Part shown: positions 1 through 10,830 of the stretch, in pieces
How the letters are laid out: each line of letters opens with the position of its first letter
Numbering within the stretch: the first letter of the stretch is position 1
Assembly: GCA_021234155.1 (NCBI GenBank)
Contig: JAJEKV010000027.1
Span: 13,360,916-13,424,915, forward strand
Direction of reading: 5' to 3'
Length of the DNA stretch: 64,000 nucleotides
Origin: Isoetes taiwanensis
Lineage: Eukaryota > Streptophyta > Lycopodiopsida > Isoetales > Isoetaceae
Notes under the pieces: model-generated
What the model saw: only the letters and a program-made list of their open reading frames with translations
Databases searched by the model: none
Told to the model about the DNA's origin: nothing
Position numbers and translations under genes: made by a program

Positions 1-28
1 TCTCACACTAAAAAAAGCAATGCCATAT

Positions 29-112
29 GTGTCGGGGTCAAACTAGCCCATCCACCATCATTTTTCTACTACTTTGGGTCAAACTAGCCCATCCACCATC
101 ATTTTTCTACTA
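29..112. repeat. 41-bp tandem duplication
   Basis: A block beginning GGGTCAAACTAGCCC is present twice in tandem, at 35 and at 76, almost unchanged. It is non-coding as far as I can see. Confidence 0.8.
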
Positions 113-1123
113 GTTTTTATACGAGTACAACATCTTAACCATGAACAATCTTGGTTATCCAGTACCTTTTTCACAATTGCAGAACCTTATACCCTTTTGT
201 AAATGAGATGAGAATATGTAAAATTTGCTTAGTTAGAACTATCACCTGACACATGGGCAATATCTTCTAATACTTTCTATGAAACTTGAGGGAGATAGAT
301 CGACTTGAAGAAGTTTATTAACAGGTTCCCAACTTTTGCCCAGCAACACTGGGCTTGGTTTACTAGATTAAATGGCAGACTCTTCTAAATTATGAAATGA
401 CAGACCTCCTTTGTTATTACGCGTTATAACAACTTGCAAATTTTGAAGAGTTTGAAACTACGAGTTGTTTAGGACTGCAGGATGCAACTCAACATATGTG
501 GCAATCAATTTTAGGGCTTTCAGAGGTTCCAAAGGTTCAGAGCTTTCGAGCGATTTCATTTAACAAAATGCATTGCATCAATGGTAGAGCTTTTCATATC
601 TTTGGAAGGGTGGATGATTTGAAAATTTGAGCTCATTTTGTTAAGTGCCAAGTATAAACACAAGCCAAGATATTAGCTCGGCAACGTCGGGCAGACGTTT
701 ACTAGTGGTTCTTATAATTTAGATTAGAGGTAACAATTAAAAGCATCTTATGAAATTCTATGAATAGTTAGGTACATAGATAGATAAAACCTTTACAATG
801 TAGAGCATAGGCATCGTGACAACACAAAAATGGTTGGTCCACAGAGGGAGCTTAATCGTATAATAATGCCACATGGTATTAGGGAGCACATGCTACTATC
901 CTTAGAAGAAATGCTACTATCCTTAGAAGAAATGGCATCCACACAGGGGAATGTTTTCAGATCTCTAGTGTCCACATAGAGGCAAACAACAAAAGAAAGG
1001 TCAAAATATGTCTAGTGTATGGTGAGAGATAGGTAGAAAGATTGTGTGGAAATAAGATTCCCAAAAAGACCATTTCTATGATATAGAAAGAGAGTGAGAG
1101 AATGATGTCCATATAGAAAGAAG
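113..1123. other. 3' flank of the UGT gene, no gene seen
   Basis: AT-rich sequence with no reading frame I can support. The only regular structure is a 21-bp unit present twice in tandem (890-930). The part next to 1124 must hold the 3' UTR of the minus-strand UGT; I could not place its polyadenylation signal. Confidence 0.5.
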
Positions 1124-2642
1124 TTAGTCAACTTTGGCACCCAGGGCTCTAGCAAAGAGCCTTAGATTCTCATATGAAGAACCACCCTCCATAACACTCT
1201 TTCTAGCTGCATCTTTAATTTGCAAGGCCCTTTCCCTTAACCTTTTCCCTTCTTCTCCCTTCATCAGCTTTACTATGGCTCCTTTAATTTCATCCTTCCT
1301 AATCAATATGCTTTCATCACCTTTCCATAGAGAAATGGCAACCCCCCAATCTCCAGCTAAAAATTTGATGTTGAAATTTTGTTCTGCCATACATGGCCAT
1401 CCTATCATGGGTACCCCTGCACATAGGCTTTCCTGAGTAGAATTCCATCCACAATGGCTCAAAAACCCCCCTACAGATTTATGCAAAAGTACCCTCATCT
1501 GTGGACACCATGGTACCACTAATCCCTGGTTCTGTGTTCTTCCCAAAACTCCTTGGAAAAAAATTCTGATAAATCTGGCACCAATCCAGCCCTTACCACC
1601 CACAAAAATGGCTGCCTTGATTCCTCTAAAGCACATGCCAATTCTTCAAACTGTTTTGCACTTAACCATGCAACTGATCCAAAGGAAACATAAAGCACAG
1701 AGTGTGGTTCTTGTGTATCAAGCCATTGCAGAATTTTCTTATCCTGAAGGGATAGATTGTCTTCATTAGGCTCTAATCCTAAAAATGCAGGGGGTAACAA
1801 TGGTCCTACAGGCAAGACGTTAGGACTCTGGACGATTTTGTCTCTCATTGTCTGAATGTGCGCTGCTTCTAGCTCTTCAAAAGTGCTTTGAAGAACAAAT
1901 TTTGCCCGAGGTAGTTTCTGGCAGCCATCACTGATCTGAGGGGTAATGGGATGATCGATGAAGTAAGAAATAGGCAAATCTGTTGGCTGCAGGGGCAATC
2001 CAGGAATAAAATCAATGCTTTCATCTCTTACGACATGTCCATGTACATCTGCAAACGAAAACAGAGCAATAAGCTTACAAGTACTCAGATGCAAGAACAG
2101 AGTAAATAATAAAGAGCAAAACAGTTTCTCAAGAACAAGAATACGGCCTTACCTTTTACAGGTACCCGCCCTTCTTCGATAAGACGAGGCAGAAAATAGC
2201 TCATCAAATCGTGCGCAGCTGTGGTAGTGCCAAATGCGATTCTTGGAATGCCAAATTCATCAGCCAAATCCTGCGTCCATCCTAAAAACACATCAGAAAT
2301 TATGCCGGAAACATGAATCCCCTGTTCGAGCAAGCTTCCATAGAAGCTCTCGAAATACGTCTTCATCCTGGCGCTAGAAGATATGCATTCAACCAGAGCT
2401 TCAAAACCGGCTAAAACCTTTCCCGAAGATCCGTCAGGGATGCCGACAAATTGGATGTTGGGATGAATATTTGGGCCGGAGGCAAATCTGGATGTGTGGT
2501 TGGCTTCGGAATTGACGAATGTGATTTTGAGTCCGAGATCTGCTAAGCGGGCAGAGAGGTGGAGGAGGGGATTGATGTGCCCTGGGATTGGAAAAGGGAT
2601 GGCCAGCAGATGGGGAGCTAGGGTGCCGTTTTGTTCCGCCAT
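1124..2642 (-). CDS. Family-1 UDP-glycosyltransferase, two exons, one frameshift
   Basis: Plant secondary-product glycosyltransferase, which transfers sugar from UDP-sugar to a small acceptor, usually in the cytosol. Exon 1 is 2642-2153 (start MAEQNG) and holds the N-terminal acceptor domain with the HINPLLHLSARLA segment. A GTAAGG donor at 2152 and a TTTGCAG acceptor ending at 2049 remove about 104 bp and rejoin the frame (VPVK-DVHG). Exon 2 is 2048-1124 and carries VLYVSFGSVAWL and the PSPG box (WCPQ, HCGWNSTQESL, GVP, AEQ near its end). The final Gln is typical of UDP-glucose users. Near 1534, at FWEEHRT, the frame moves by one base and an in-frame TAG follows; QNQGLVVPWCPQ resumes in the other frame. 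Repaired length would be about 470 residues, normal for the family. Recent pseudogene or a sequence error; the other residues look well kept. Acceptor unknown; the style resembles UGT83/85-like enzymes, which is inference. Confidence 0.9.
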
Positions 2643-2692
2643 AGCTAGAGCTTGAGCTTTTGAGCTTGCCTTATTTGCACTGTCGCCGGTGC

Positions 2693-2702
2693 CTATATAT
2701 AG
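2693..2702 (-). promoter_or_regulatory. TATA box of the UGT gene
   Basis: CTATATATAG read on the minus strand lies about 50-60 bp upstream of the UGT start codon. That spacing suits a short 5' UTR. Confidence 0.6.
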
Positions 2703-2759
2703 CCCCGGGTCTCACCTGGTCCCGATGTTGCCACGTCGGCGGATGAATCCCAGCCGTCA

Positions 2760-3545
2760 GTATACTGTATAGTGTATACACTTTTTTACACTATTTATTG
2801 CCTCATCATGATGTCCCCATGATATCAGCCTTCATTGATGGATTCGGTGCTTGAATTTGATGGTCTGCTGCTCTTAATTTTTTAACGATTGACAAAATAA
2901 TTTTACTTCTTTCTTGTGACAACGACATGAAGTCTTCAATTCTAGCCTTTCAAATGCCATAGAAAAATATAAGATGACACCAGGAGCCCAACATTGCTGA
3001 GCATAGCTAGGAACTGTAAATAATACACTGGAGCAATTGTTAAATGAACTCACATTTTTAAAATTACACAATTGAGAACATTCAACTGCATCTCCAGGTT
3101 CCCATTGTTTTTCTCTTTTCTTTTTGCCTTTCTCCACTTTTTCCTTCTTTTATTTTTCTCTTTCCCCGTTTCTCTTTGCAATGTCAATGGTTTCTTATGT
3201 GTATATATTTTAAGCCATTTAAAACTTGGGTTATTCAATAACATATAGTATAAATTGTATAGATATATAGCAAAAAAAGAAATGCCGGGCATTTCTATAT
3301 TCCCAGCCTTTCAAATGATGTGCGGGTCTTGTAGTTGCCCTTCTCTATGATGGACAATTGTCTAAGTGCTCCCTTCATTTGACATACAAACTTTTTTTTT
3401 TACCTGTTTTTGACAGGCAAAAATTCTAAAAAGTAGGCATGAAAGCAGTCAAATTCCAGCCTTGGATGGATTTATAGAGCACAAAATTAAAATCCTTTTT
3501 CTTTTCGTTTTTCTTTCTTCGTGTTTTGAGTCTTGACCATCCGGT
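2760..3545. other. Intergenic, no gene seen
   Basis: Low-complexity A/T-rich stretches and pyrimidine runs; short reading frames here have no recognisable content. The part near 2760 is the distal UGT promoter. Confidence 0.5.
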
Positions 3546-3600
3546 AGGACATTTCTTGGAGTGCGGGTCGTCGCCAAGCCCGCACCCCAAGAAATATCCT
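3546..3600. repeat. Hairpin with 22-nt arms
   Basis: Arms 3546-3567 and 3579-3600 are reverse complements with two mismatches around an 11-nt loop. The inner stem pairs GTGCGGG with CCCGCAC. It could be a foldback element or a small-RNA hairpin; no protein is encoded. Confidence 0.75.
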
Positions 3601-3960
3601 TGGGGGAACATTCCTCCTACGTGGTGAAGAGGGGAGGATGTTTTGCCTTACAGGTGGTAATTTTTTAAGAATCTTATCGTTAATTTCTAATCTATTCTAT
3701 TCAATCGGAAACTCACGTGGAAAATAGATAAAAACAATTTCTAGCATAGTAAATGTTTGCCTTATGATGATGTCACCATGATGCCATATTATTCTTTGTG
3801 ATTCATGTAACACCACCTTCCCCTTTACTATCACAAGGGGAGAAAAAGCAATGTTTGTTAAGCTTGTTTTTGCTTCATTGAAGGACTTTAGGCCTACATG
3901 AATTAAATTTTTCGAAAAGTTAAGTTTGTGCAAGTGCATGGTGAGCATCTGTCTTTGTCC

Positions 3961-4028
3961 ATAGGTTTGTTGTTTTTTGTTTGTTTGCTTGGGTCTCATA
4001 TGCCATCTAATCTCCGTAAAATTCAATT
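3961..4028 (+). mobile_element. LINE 3' end fragment
   Basis: A segment with TTGGGTCTCATATGCCATC followed by TCTCCGTAAAA is a diverged copy of the LINE 3' terminus found in full at about 4467-4512. It directly precedes the better preserved fragment. Confidence 0.5.
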
Positions 4029-4530
4029 CATTTCAATGTCAAAGCGCATACTTATAGCTTCCATTCGCACGGGTGCACATCGCCTCCGCATTGAAACTGG
4101 GCCTTGGGCTCGGGAAGCACGAGAGCAAAGGCTTTGCCAGTGTTGCCACCAGGGCGCCATTGAGGATGAATGTCATGCCCTCCAGGTCTGCCCAACATTT
4201 GCCCATATCCGAGAGCGATATGTTCGATTACTAGTGCCTGGCCAGCCATTGCATCAGTTATTGGCTACGGCGTCAGTGGGGGGGTCATACCTCCAGGAGG
4301 TTATGGATGCACAGACTCATTTGTGTCCTACGGGACGGTATTGAACTGTCCTATACAATTGTACAGCGTGCCAGCATACTTATTACTGCTAAGGTTTTTC
4401 CCTCGAAAACCCTTCGGGGCCGGGGCTTTTTAATCCTGTCAGTAATACGCTTGCTGCTCTCTTTTTTGTTTGGGTCCCATAGGCCAATTGGTCTCCGTGC
4501 ATGCTAAAATCTATCATATTCTATTCTTCT
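4029..4530 (+). mobile_element. LINE 3' fragment with C-terminal zinc-binding segment
   Basis: Non-LTR retrotransposon remnant, plus orientation. Translation at about 4035-4345 gives the C-terminal segment that follows LINE reverse transcriptase: an RLRIETG stretch, then LCQCC, EDECHAL and QVCP, a Cys/His cluster of the zf-RVT kind. A 3' UTR follows, with a conserved end (CATAGGCCAATTGGTCTCCG) and an AT-rich TTCTA-type tail near 4510-4530. A second copy lies inverted at 6474-6880, and another 3' end is at about 22545. The element is 5'-truncated, as LINE insertions often are. Confidence 0.8.
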
Positions 4531-4767
4531 AGTCTCAAATTATAAATACTAGAAAATTGCCCATGCGTTCCGTGCGATTGTTAACGAAGGGAGGGGTATT
4601 AACGTGTGCCTTATGTTGGAACATGCAAAAGATACCCAACATGTATTGTATTTTTAAGCATTTTTGTTCAACATTGTCAAGCAAAAAACTACAAGGTTTC
4701 AATTTGTTTGATGTCAAACAGGATTGCTTGACAATATAACAATCAAACTTAAAATATCTTATCTAAA

Positions 4768-4852
4768 GATTTGTCACATTTGTTAACAATAGGGTTTCAA
4801 TCAAAATAAATTTGATTGAAACCCTATTGATCAATAGATATGACAATTTGGA
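4768..4852. repeat. Perfect 19-bp-arm hairpin
   Basis: Arms 4787-4805 and 4811-4829 are perfect reverse complements around a 5-nt spacer. An imperfect outer stem extends to about 4768-4852. This is a compact foldback, possibly a MITE relic or small-RNA precursor. Confidence 0.8.
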
Positions 4853-5210
4853 AGTGAAGCTATTATAAGTTGTTGTAAGTTAATATAGCCATGAACCTCG
4901 AATCCATTTTCAATTAAGACCGCAATAGAACAAATAGAATAAAGTAGAGACTATAAATGTGCTTTCTCCACCATATGCTCTTTTGAAGAGACGTTAATAT
5001 TTCAAAGGGCTATGCTTACAAAAGCAAAACTCTAAGCTCATACAAAGCAACTTGGTGAGGAGGTCCACGTCCATGCTTGAGAGGGATGCCTATTTTATAT
5101 GTTATATAGAGAGTGGGGATATTATAGTATCATTTTCTTCAAATAAAGGACTTTCATATGATAGACACATGTACGTGTTTAAGACAACAAATTGTTAAGT
5201 AACTTAAATG
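4853..5210. other. Intergenic, no gene seen
   Basis: AT-rich; I see no coding or structural signal beyond short chance frames. Confidence 0.5.
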
Positions 5211-5405
5211 ATCATTTTATAGTTCATGTAGCAGTCATTCTTTGATATTACAAACAAGATTTTCGTTGTTTGTGACCTATTATTGTCACGATCATACGAA
5301 TATTATACTCGTACATACAACCATTTTGTAGTTCATGTAACAGTCATTCATTAATATTACAAACAAGATATCATTCGTTTGCTACCTATTAATGTCACTT
5401 GGCCA
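5211..5405. repeat. Diverged tandem duplication, 109-bp period
   Basis: A block containing TAGTTCATGTA, CAGTCATTC and ATATTACAAACAAGAT occurs at 5211 and again at 5320 with scattered differences. Confidence 0.75.
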
Positions 5406-5546
5406 TTTTTTTGGCATAGTGCAACATCTATAGCCTCGTTTGTCACTATAATATAGGACTTGAATGGCTTTTGAACATCTGGTGGCATAAATCCAACCAC
5501 CATCCTTCATTGCCAACAACCATGGCCTTACCACTCTCATGTCTTT

Positions 5547-6005
5547 CTAGTGTGCAGCTCTACTAAGCTTCACTATTAGAGCAATTAGATGAGAAAAGTT
5601 CAGAATATGTATCCCTAAAAAGGAACATGCACCAATCAATCTTCTTACGTCCTTCACTATTTCAGGGGCAGGTAATCGAGATATTATCTCAAATTTCTCT
5701 TCTGCTATGTGCAATCCATGACTGCTAATTCTATGACCCAGCAACACTTCTTCTCTTACCATGAAGCTGCATTTTAAAGGGTTTAAGCGTATCCTGGATT
5801 TCCTGCTCAACTCAAAACTTCTTGCAGTTTATAGATGTGTAGTTTCCTCTTGTTAGCCAAATACAGATCATCCAGGAATATGCTAAGTCCCTTCCTTAAC
5901 ATTTGTGTGTAAGCCACTACCATTCTACATTCAAAGGTAGCAAGGGCATTTATTAACCCAAATATCATATTAAAGCCATCAACAAGAACAGGTTTATGAA
6001 CAGGT
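5547..6005 (-). pseudogene. Ty3/gypsy reverse transcriptase fragment
   Basis: Minus-strand remnant of a gypsy pol. From 6005 downward there is a FGLINALATFECRM-like palm segment, then FLDDLYLA corresponding to the YxDD catalytic box. In another frame follows LNPLKCSFMVREEVLLGH and the GLHIAEEK/VRRLIGACSF connection region typical of chromoviruses. At least one frameshift separates the parts and no LTR is attached. Unrelated in position to the minus-strand integrase at 12.3-13.6 kb; whether they were once one element is uncertain. Confidence 0.8.
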
Positions 6006-6473
6006 GTGATACAAGTATAAGTTATTTGAACATGTTGAGTTGAACCATATTCCTAGAAGGGAGAATGAGGTGCTGATGCATTATGCAAGCAGGCTATTAT
6101 GGCAGCTCTTTCAAAACGGTGTTTGCTTGAACAAGAAGGTTCTGACGTCACCCAAATTTTTTGTGAATTTTTTTCAATCTCAACAGAATGTTTTGTGGCA
6201 ATAAAAAGGAGATCAAAATAAAGTTTCAAGGATCTGGTTTATGGGAGATGACATAAATAATGGATTTAGTGGATTCAACCAAATACAGGTTGCCTCGAAA
6301 GATAAAGAAAAAACAGCCTTTGCAACCTCATGGGGGGTATACGCCATGAATGCCATGTCTTTTCTGATTTACCTGTTTAGATACGAGTTTTGAGCCCCAT
6401 ATATCTGCAGTCTGCTCAAGTTGATGTGCCATATGCAATCCTATAAGTATTGCAATGTACTCAGATATACTGT
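6006..6473. other. No gene seen
   Basis: No recognisable protein. It may contain further eroded gypsy sequence upstream of the RT fragment. Confidence 0.4.
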
Positions 6474-6880
6474 TAGAATAGAATAGAATAAATTTTTTTA
6501 TCGTACACGGAGACCAATTGGCCTATGGGATCCAAACAAAAAGATAGCAGCAAGCGTATTACTGTCAGGATTAAAAAACCCCCGTCCCGAAGGGTTTTCG
6601 AGGGAAAACCCTTAGCAGTAATAAGTATGCCGGTACACTGTACAGTTGTATAGGACAATTCAATACTGTCCCAGAGGACACAACTGAGTCTGTGCATCCA
6701 TAACCTCCTGGAGATTGACCCCAACAACCCTACGGACGTCGTATTCAATAACTCATGCAACGGCTGGCCAAGCACTAGTAACTGAACATACTGTGCTCAG
6801 ATATGGGCAATTGCTGGGCAGATCTGGAGGGCATGACATTCATCTTCAATGGCGCTCTGGTACACTGACAAAGCCCTTTT
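6474..6880 (-). mobile_element. LINE 3' fragment, inverted copy
   Basis: Reverse-strand copy of the LINE end seen at 4029-4530. It has the same 3' terminal block (CGGAGACCAATTGGCCTATG on the plus strand at about 6510), the same GC-rich segment near 6590, and a (TTCTA)n-type tail at 6474-6500. The zinc-binding segment is more eroded than in the first copy. Confidence 0.8.
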
Positions 6881-7130
6881 CTTCTATTATATCCCCTACT
6901 TGTGACTTACTTACTATTCCAATAGTTGATAACCCCAATTTTCTTAAATTTTCACCGTCAAACCAAATAGTAGCATCCACTAATGGTTTAGATCAATTTG
7001 CAAATATATTTGCGATGGTGCTTCTGCAACATGGTCATCTTCCAAGGCTGTATCGTTCAACACATAACGTCAAAATTATGTGGACTGCAACACTTCCAAG
7101 CAATTAATTGTTGGTTCCTGATCCATATCA

Positions 7131-7331
7131 TTTGACCTTATGTATAGGACCGGCACATATGCCCATCTTTGATTGTACAATCGGATTCCCCACGTGACAT
7201 CTTTTGCATTGATAGCTTTCAACATGTTTCCATTTGACCTTGTGTATAGAAATGCATATCCGCCCATCTTTGATTGTACACTTGCCTCCCCCTGTGACAT
7301 CTTTATCTTGATGACTTTCAATCATGCTCTT
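7131..7331. repeat. Tandem duplication, 102-bp period
   Basis: Two diverged copies start at 7131 and 7233. They share TTTGACCTT, GTATAG, CCCATCTTTGATTGTACA and a GTGACATCTTT block. Not coding. Confidence 0.8.
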
Positions 7332-7429
7332 CCAATAACAAATCATACATATTTGCACTCGACCTTCGTGTATTGATACTACTACTCAAAGATGTGCTAT
7401 AACACCTTCTATAATGAGTTAAAATCTTT

Positions 7430-8498
7430 GATCACTAGTCTTGGGACTAGACCAGAGCCCCGCCAGTGCATAGCCAAAGGGGCTACTCCCGGGTTGCATC
7501 TCCCCATTCCGGATGAGGCAGGAGGAGATCACTCCCTCTAGAGGCATACATGCCCATCACAGAGGCTAGAGAGCCACCGCTCATCTATGACTTGAATCCC
7601 ATTAAAGGTGACGATCACCCAAGAGGTGTCGAGCCCATACCTTGCCCACACTCGCTGACAAGCCACCGTGCCTAGCCTCCTAAGATCTCCGGTAGGGTTT
7701 ACACATTAGTGGGATCAATCTGTAATGGGACATGTCCTCCTAGCCCCGCCCACCCATAGCCGGGCTCTTATGCACATGCCACATTAATCGGAAATTAATG
7801 AGGCTATCTAGGTACATCATCTACTAAGGCTTTCGTGATCTCTACCCCCTTCCCAATACACAAGAGTGCATATAGAATTGAACATCATCATCCATAGAAC
7901 TGAAATATAGAATAACATCTAATCTATCTACCTAAACATACATGGTTAGGTTCCTTTGTTAGGGCTTGTGATCTCAGAATCTATAAGGCCTCTAAGGCTA
8001 GTCTAACATATTAATCCAAATTTTATTGCCGGATCGAAGTTGGCATTGCACAAATGTATAAGCATTCACTGATCCCCGGCTTGCTCCTGCTCCTCCTAAA
8101 AATGTCCATGTTCCCCGCCGGGTCAAGGCAACCAAGCGAATCTGAAGGTCTATTGTGCAAAGCTAGCCTTAAGCGTGTCCTGAAATGCGAAATGGTGCTA
8201 GCACTTGGCCTGAATAGCTCTTGGAAGCTGAAATGCAAAAAGGGAAAAAGGGTTTAGGGTTTTTCTTTGGTTCCTTTTACATGACCCTTTTAGGGTTAGG
8301 GTTAAAAGGTCATATGGGGTTTTGCCATGTGGACAAAGGGGTTAAATGCACATTATAAGGACATGTGCAACATAAGAAGTTGCCCCCTAGGGTGCAACCC
8401 TTTACGGTTTCCAAGTACATGTCATCAAGGTGATATGTACGAGTGACGTGGTAGTATAATATATATATTCATACCATATATTATGCTGGAACATCACA
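7430..8498 (-). mobile_element. 3' LTR of an old gypsy chromovirus (minus)
   Basis: The LTR begins on the minus strand at 8498 with TGTGATGTTCC and runs to about 7430; its far end is not sharply defined. Blocks GGTTGCATCTCCCC, CTCTAGAGG, GAGGTGTCG, TCCTAGCCCCG and TCTCTACCCCCTTCCCAATAC match, in the same order, the reverse complement of the 1.64-kb LTRs at 36688 and 55538. It is therefore a diverged relative. A purine-rich tract (AAGATGGGGAGAT) lies directly upstream at 8499-8511, so this is a 3' LTR whose internal region lies at higher coordinates. Confidence 0.7.
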
Positions 8499-8780
8499 AT
8501 CTCCCCATCTTGAATTGATGTTGTCCGTAGCATCGCGAGTCTCCCCACCTGGACACTTGCATGAACCCCGCAACTTATTCCATACATGCAATTTTTTACA
8601 ATTACCTCGAAGTATTATTTAAGTTAATTGTTATGATCACACCTTATTTCATAACTTGTTATAGTCAGGTAATTTCTCAACCCTTACTTAAATTAACACT
8701 TGATATTCACAAAACTTTTATAGTTTTCACACTTAATATTCACAAAAGCTATAAAATTTTATAATTTACAAGAAATTTAT

Positions 8781-8802
8781 CGCGGCGGCCAAGGCCGCCG
8801 CG
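8781..8802. repeat. GC-rich perfect palindrome next to ATAAATTTCTTGT
   Basis: Two perfect 10-bp arms (CGCGGCGGCC and its complement) surround an AA spacer inside very AT-rich DNA. Read on the minus strand the stem is followed by ATAAATTTCTTGT, the layout of a Helitron 3' end (hairpin about 10 nt before a CTRR-like end, here CTTG|T). Related sequence recurs at 60852 and 61685. Confidence 0.55.
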
Positions 8803-9790
8803 AACATTTCTCTTTCCGACATCCTTATGCTCAGAAAAATGAGCCGGTAAAGTGGAATATTTGCAAGTTAATTCATCATACTCTTTTATCTTTCCATATG
8901 TGCATCCAAGGGGCTGCTTGTTATTGTTGCTGTTAACATTTTGATGATATTTTCTTAGAAATAAAGGTATTAAGATTTGATATAGTAAAGCAATGCCTAG
9001 GTTACTTAGCTATTAGTTAGTTATTTTGAGCAGAGTTTAAATTGGTAGACTGAGGGCTTGCATCTTAATTGCTTTTAAATGTTTCATGCCAAAGATTTAA
9101 TACAAATCGAATTACTGACTAATCACATGCCATTTATGTCCATTGTAAACTCGTCCTTTAAGCTTGATTGTCGAGACATACCAAACAGAGTATAACACGT
9201 GGTGTTGAATGGCTTTCTTAGACAGAAACTAAGGCAAGCAACCAAAAACTTTTTCCCTAAATGCATTATCAATTTGTGCCGTTACATTGGACATTGTGAA
9301 AGTGCCTTTGTCATTATTACCGTATTACTGTGAACTTAGAGATGGAAGAACCTTTTGAAGTTCATCTCATCTTCCAATTATTATGATCTATCTTCTTGTA
9401 GCAATAACTATGGAAAAGACATATTCCATATTCATCCAAAAACAGCCATATGAATGTTCAATAAATTGAGCTTTCTATGAAGCTGCCTAAATAACACATG
9501 ATCAAGAACCTAATCTCTCAAACTGTTTTAACAACTCAATAACTTCCTTTGATTGCAAATCAGAAGGGAAACAACCTCATAGCGACAGAAGCACATTCGT
9601 CATATATGGCCACATCCTTTTTTGCACTGTCTGACTCAGAGTCAAACTTTTGTAAATTCTTTGCAGTACAAAATCTCACATAGCTTAATAATTATGGCAG
9701 TACAAAATCTCACAGTGTAGCATTGATGCAGCATCTACCATAATCGGCAATCAAGCTAAGCGGAGCAAGCATGCGTTATATATTCTGTCT
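8803..9790. other. No clear gene
   Basis: AT-rich. A minus-strand stretch at about 9480-9640 gives short coding-like scraps in two frames that I do not recognise. It lies between the putative Helitron 3' end and the Helitron-like frame. Confidence 0.35.
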
Positions 9791-10075
9791 TCAATATTGC
9801 CCTTGACTCTCCTGTTGCATTGGTTCGTATGGATAGTTATAGCGGCATCTGTTGCCATTTAAACATTGGTGTAAGTGTTTGTGTAACTTGTGAGGAATTG
9901 ATCTACCAGCATTTCGACAGAAAACAATATGATGAATGCAGTTGACTGGTATTTCAGGTTCTATATGAATGAGCGAGGTGTGGATGTGGCACTGCTTCAT
10001 GCAGGTCAACCAACGATTTTTAACTTCAACAGCATGATAACAGCATTTTGAACGTATACCCTCTCTATTTGTCAT
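9791..10075 (-). pseudogene. Possible Helitron Rep N-terminal fragment
   Basis: The 94-residue minus-strand frame contains HKHLHQC, then NGNRCRYNYPYEPM. This resembles the HxHTxxC...CRFxFP zinc-binding signature of the Helitron-like N-terminal domain. No HUH motif or helicase was found. It is oriented towards the hairpin at 8781-8802, as expected if both belong to one minus-strand Helitron relic. A chance match cannot be excluded. Confidence 0.35.
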
Positions 10076-10439
10076 TTTTCAACTTACATTTTGTTCTCCG
10101 CAAAAGCCATAGCCTAAGCTGTCGAATCTTTAGGAACAAAACCGTACCTATTTTCTGTCGGACTTTGAGGCCTACTAATTTGTTTGCCGGATTTAAGCTT
10201 TCTGACACTCTTCAATGCCTTGACTGCAGAGACCATACCCTAACTGGCAGATTGAACAATATTACCACTTGATCAATCAAATCAATATAAAGAACTTTCT
10301 ATAACAAAAAAAAAAAACTCTAAAATGCGTATTTACCATTTTGAGAAGCGAAGCTTCCTGCAGGCTATAGCAGATCTGAATTTTATACTAGAGCACAATA
10401 CCGATTTACAAATGCATAAAACATCTGCATTCAAAGGTA

Positions 10440-10830
10440 CTGTGGCCTTCATCTGATCACCAGTAGGCCAACCTACCTCACCAACAATAATGCTTAATGT
10501 TAGGAACTTCATTTCTTGCCAATGCATTCACTAAAAGATCAAAGTTCGCATCAAATACATTGTTGTAAACATGCCCACCACTATCAACCCGGGCATTAGC
10601 AGATGCAAATTCCTGCAAAAAGAGTCCTGCAGGCTGAGTGTAAGGAATTAGGCAGATCACGAACTCCTGCATAAAGTTTGGGTCCTGTAGGGTGAGTGTT
10701 TATTACAACTAGCACCACCATGCCTATTCAAGTCTGCAACAATGCCCTGCATGGTAAACCTGATATCAGATTTGAATTTTTCACTAGAGGGCAGCCCTGA
10801 TTTACCATAGCTTCAAACATCTTCAAACAT
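10440..10830 (-). pseudogene. GH17 endo-1,3-beta-glucosidase fragment
   Basis: Glucan endo-1,3-beta-glucosidase remnant, a secreted callose-hydrolysing family. Read 5' to 3' on the minus strand: FKSDIRFTMQGIVADLN, a segment corresponding to VNIYPFxSLY now frameshifted, DPNFMQEF, VDSGGHVYNNVFDANFDLLV, then after a one-base insertion near 10500 SIIVGEVGWPT. GEVGWPT carries the conserved nucleophile-region Glu of GH17. The exon also has an internal tandem duplication of about 50 bp at 10610-10710 (two versions of ACACTCA.CCT.CAGGA.....GCAGGA). Homology ends near 10440. The N-terminal half is missing. It may be a fragment captured by a transposon. Confidence 0.85.

Noticed and set aside
1134-1436. 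Plus-strand 100-codon frame
   Set aside because: Antisense of the UGT PSPG region.
4052-4249. Minus-strand frame over the LINE fragment
   Set aside because: Shadow of the plus-strand zinc-binding LINE segment.
8781-8802. Restriction-site-like or rho-independent terminator reading of the GC palindrome
   Set aside because: This is plant nuclear DNA; a bacterial terminator has no meaning here, and no T-run follows.
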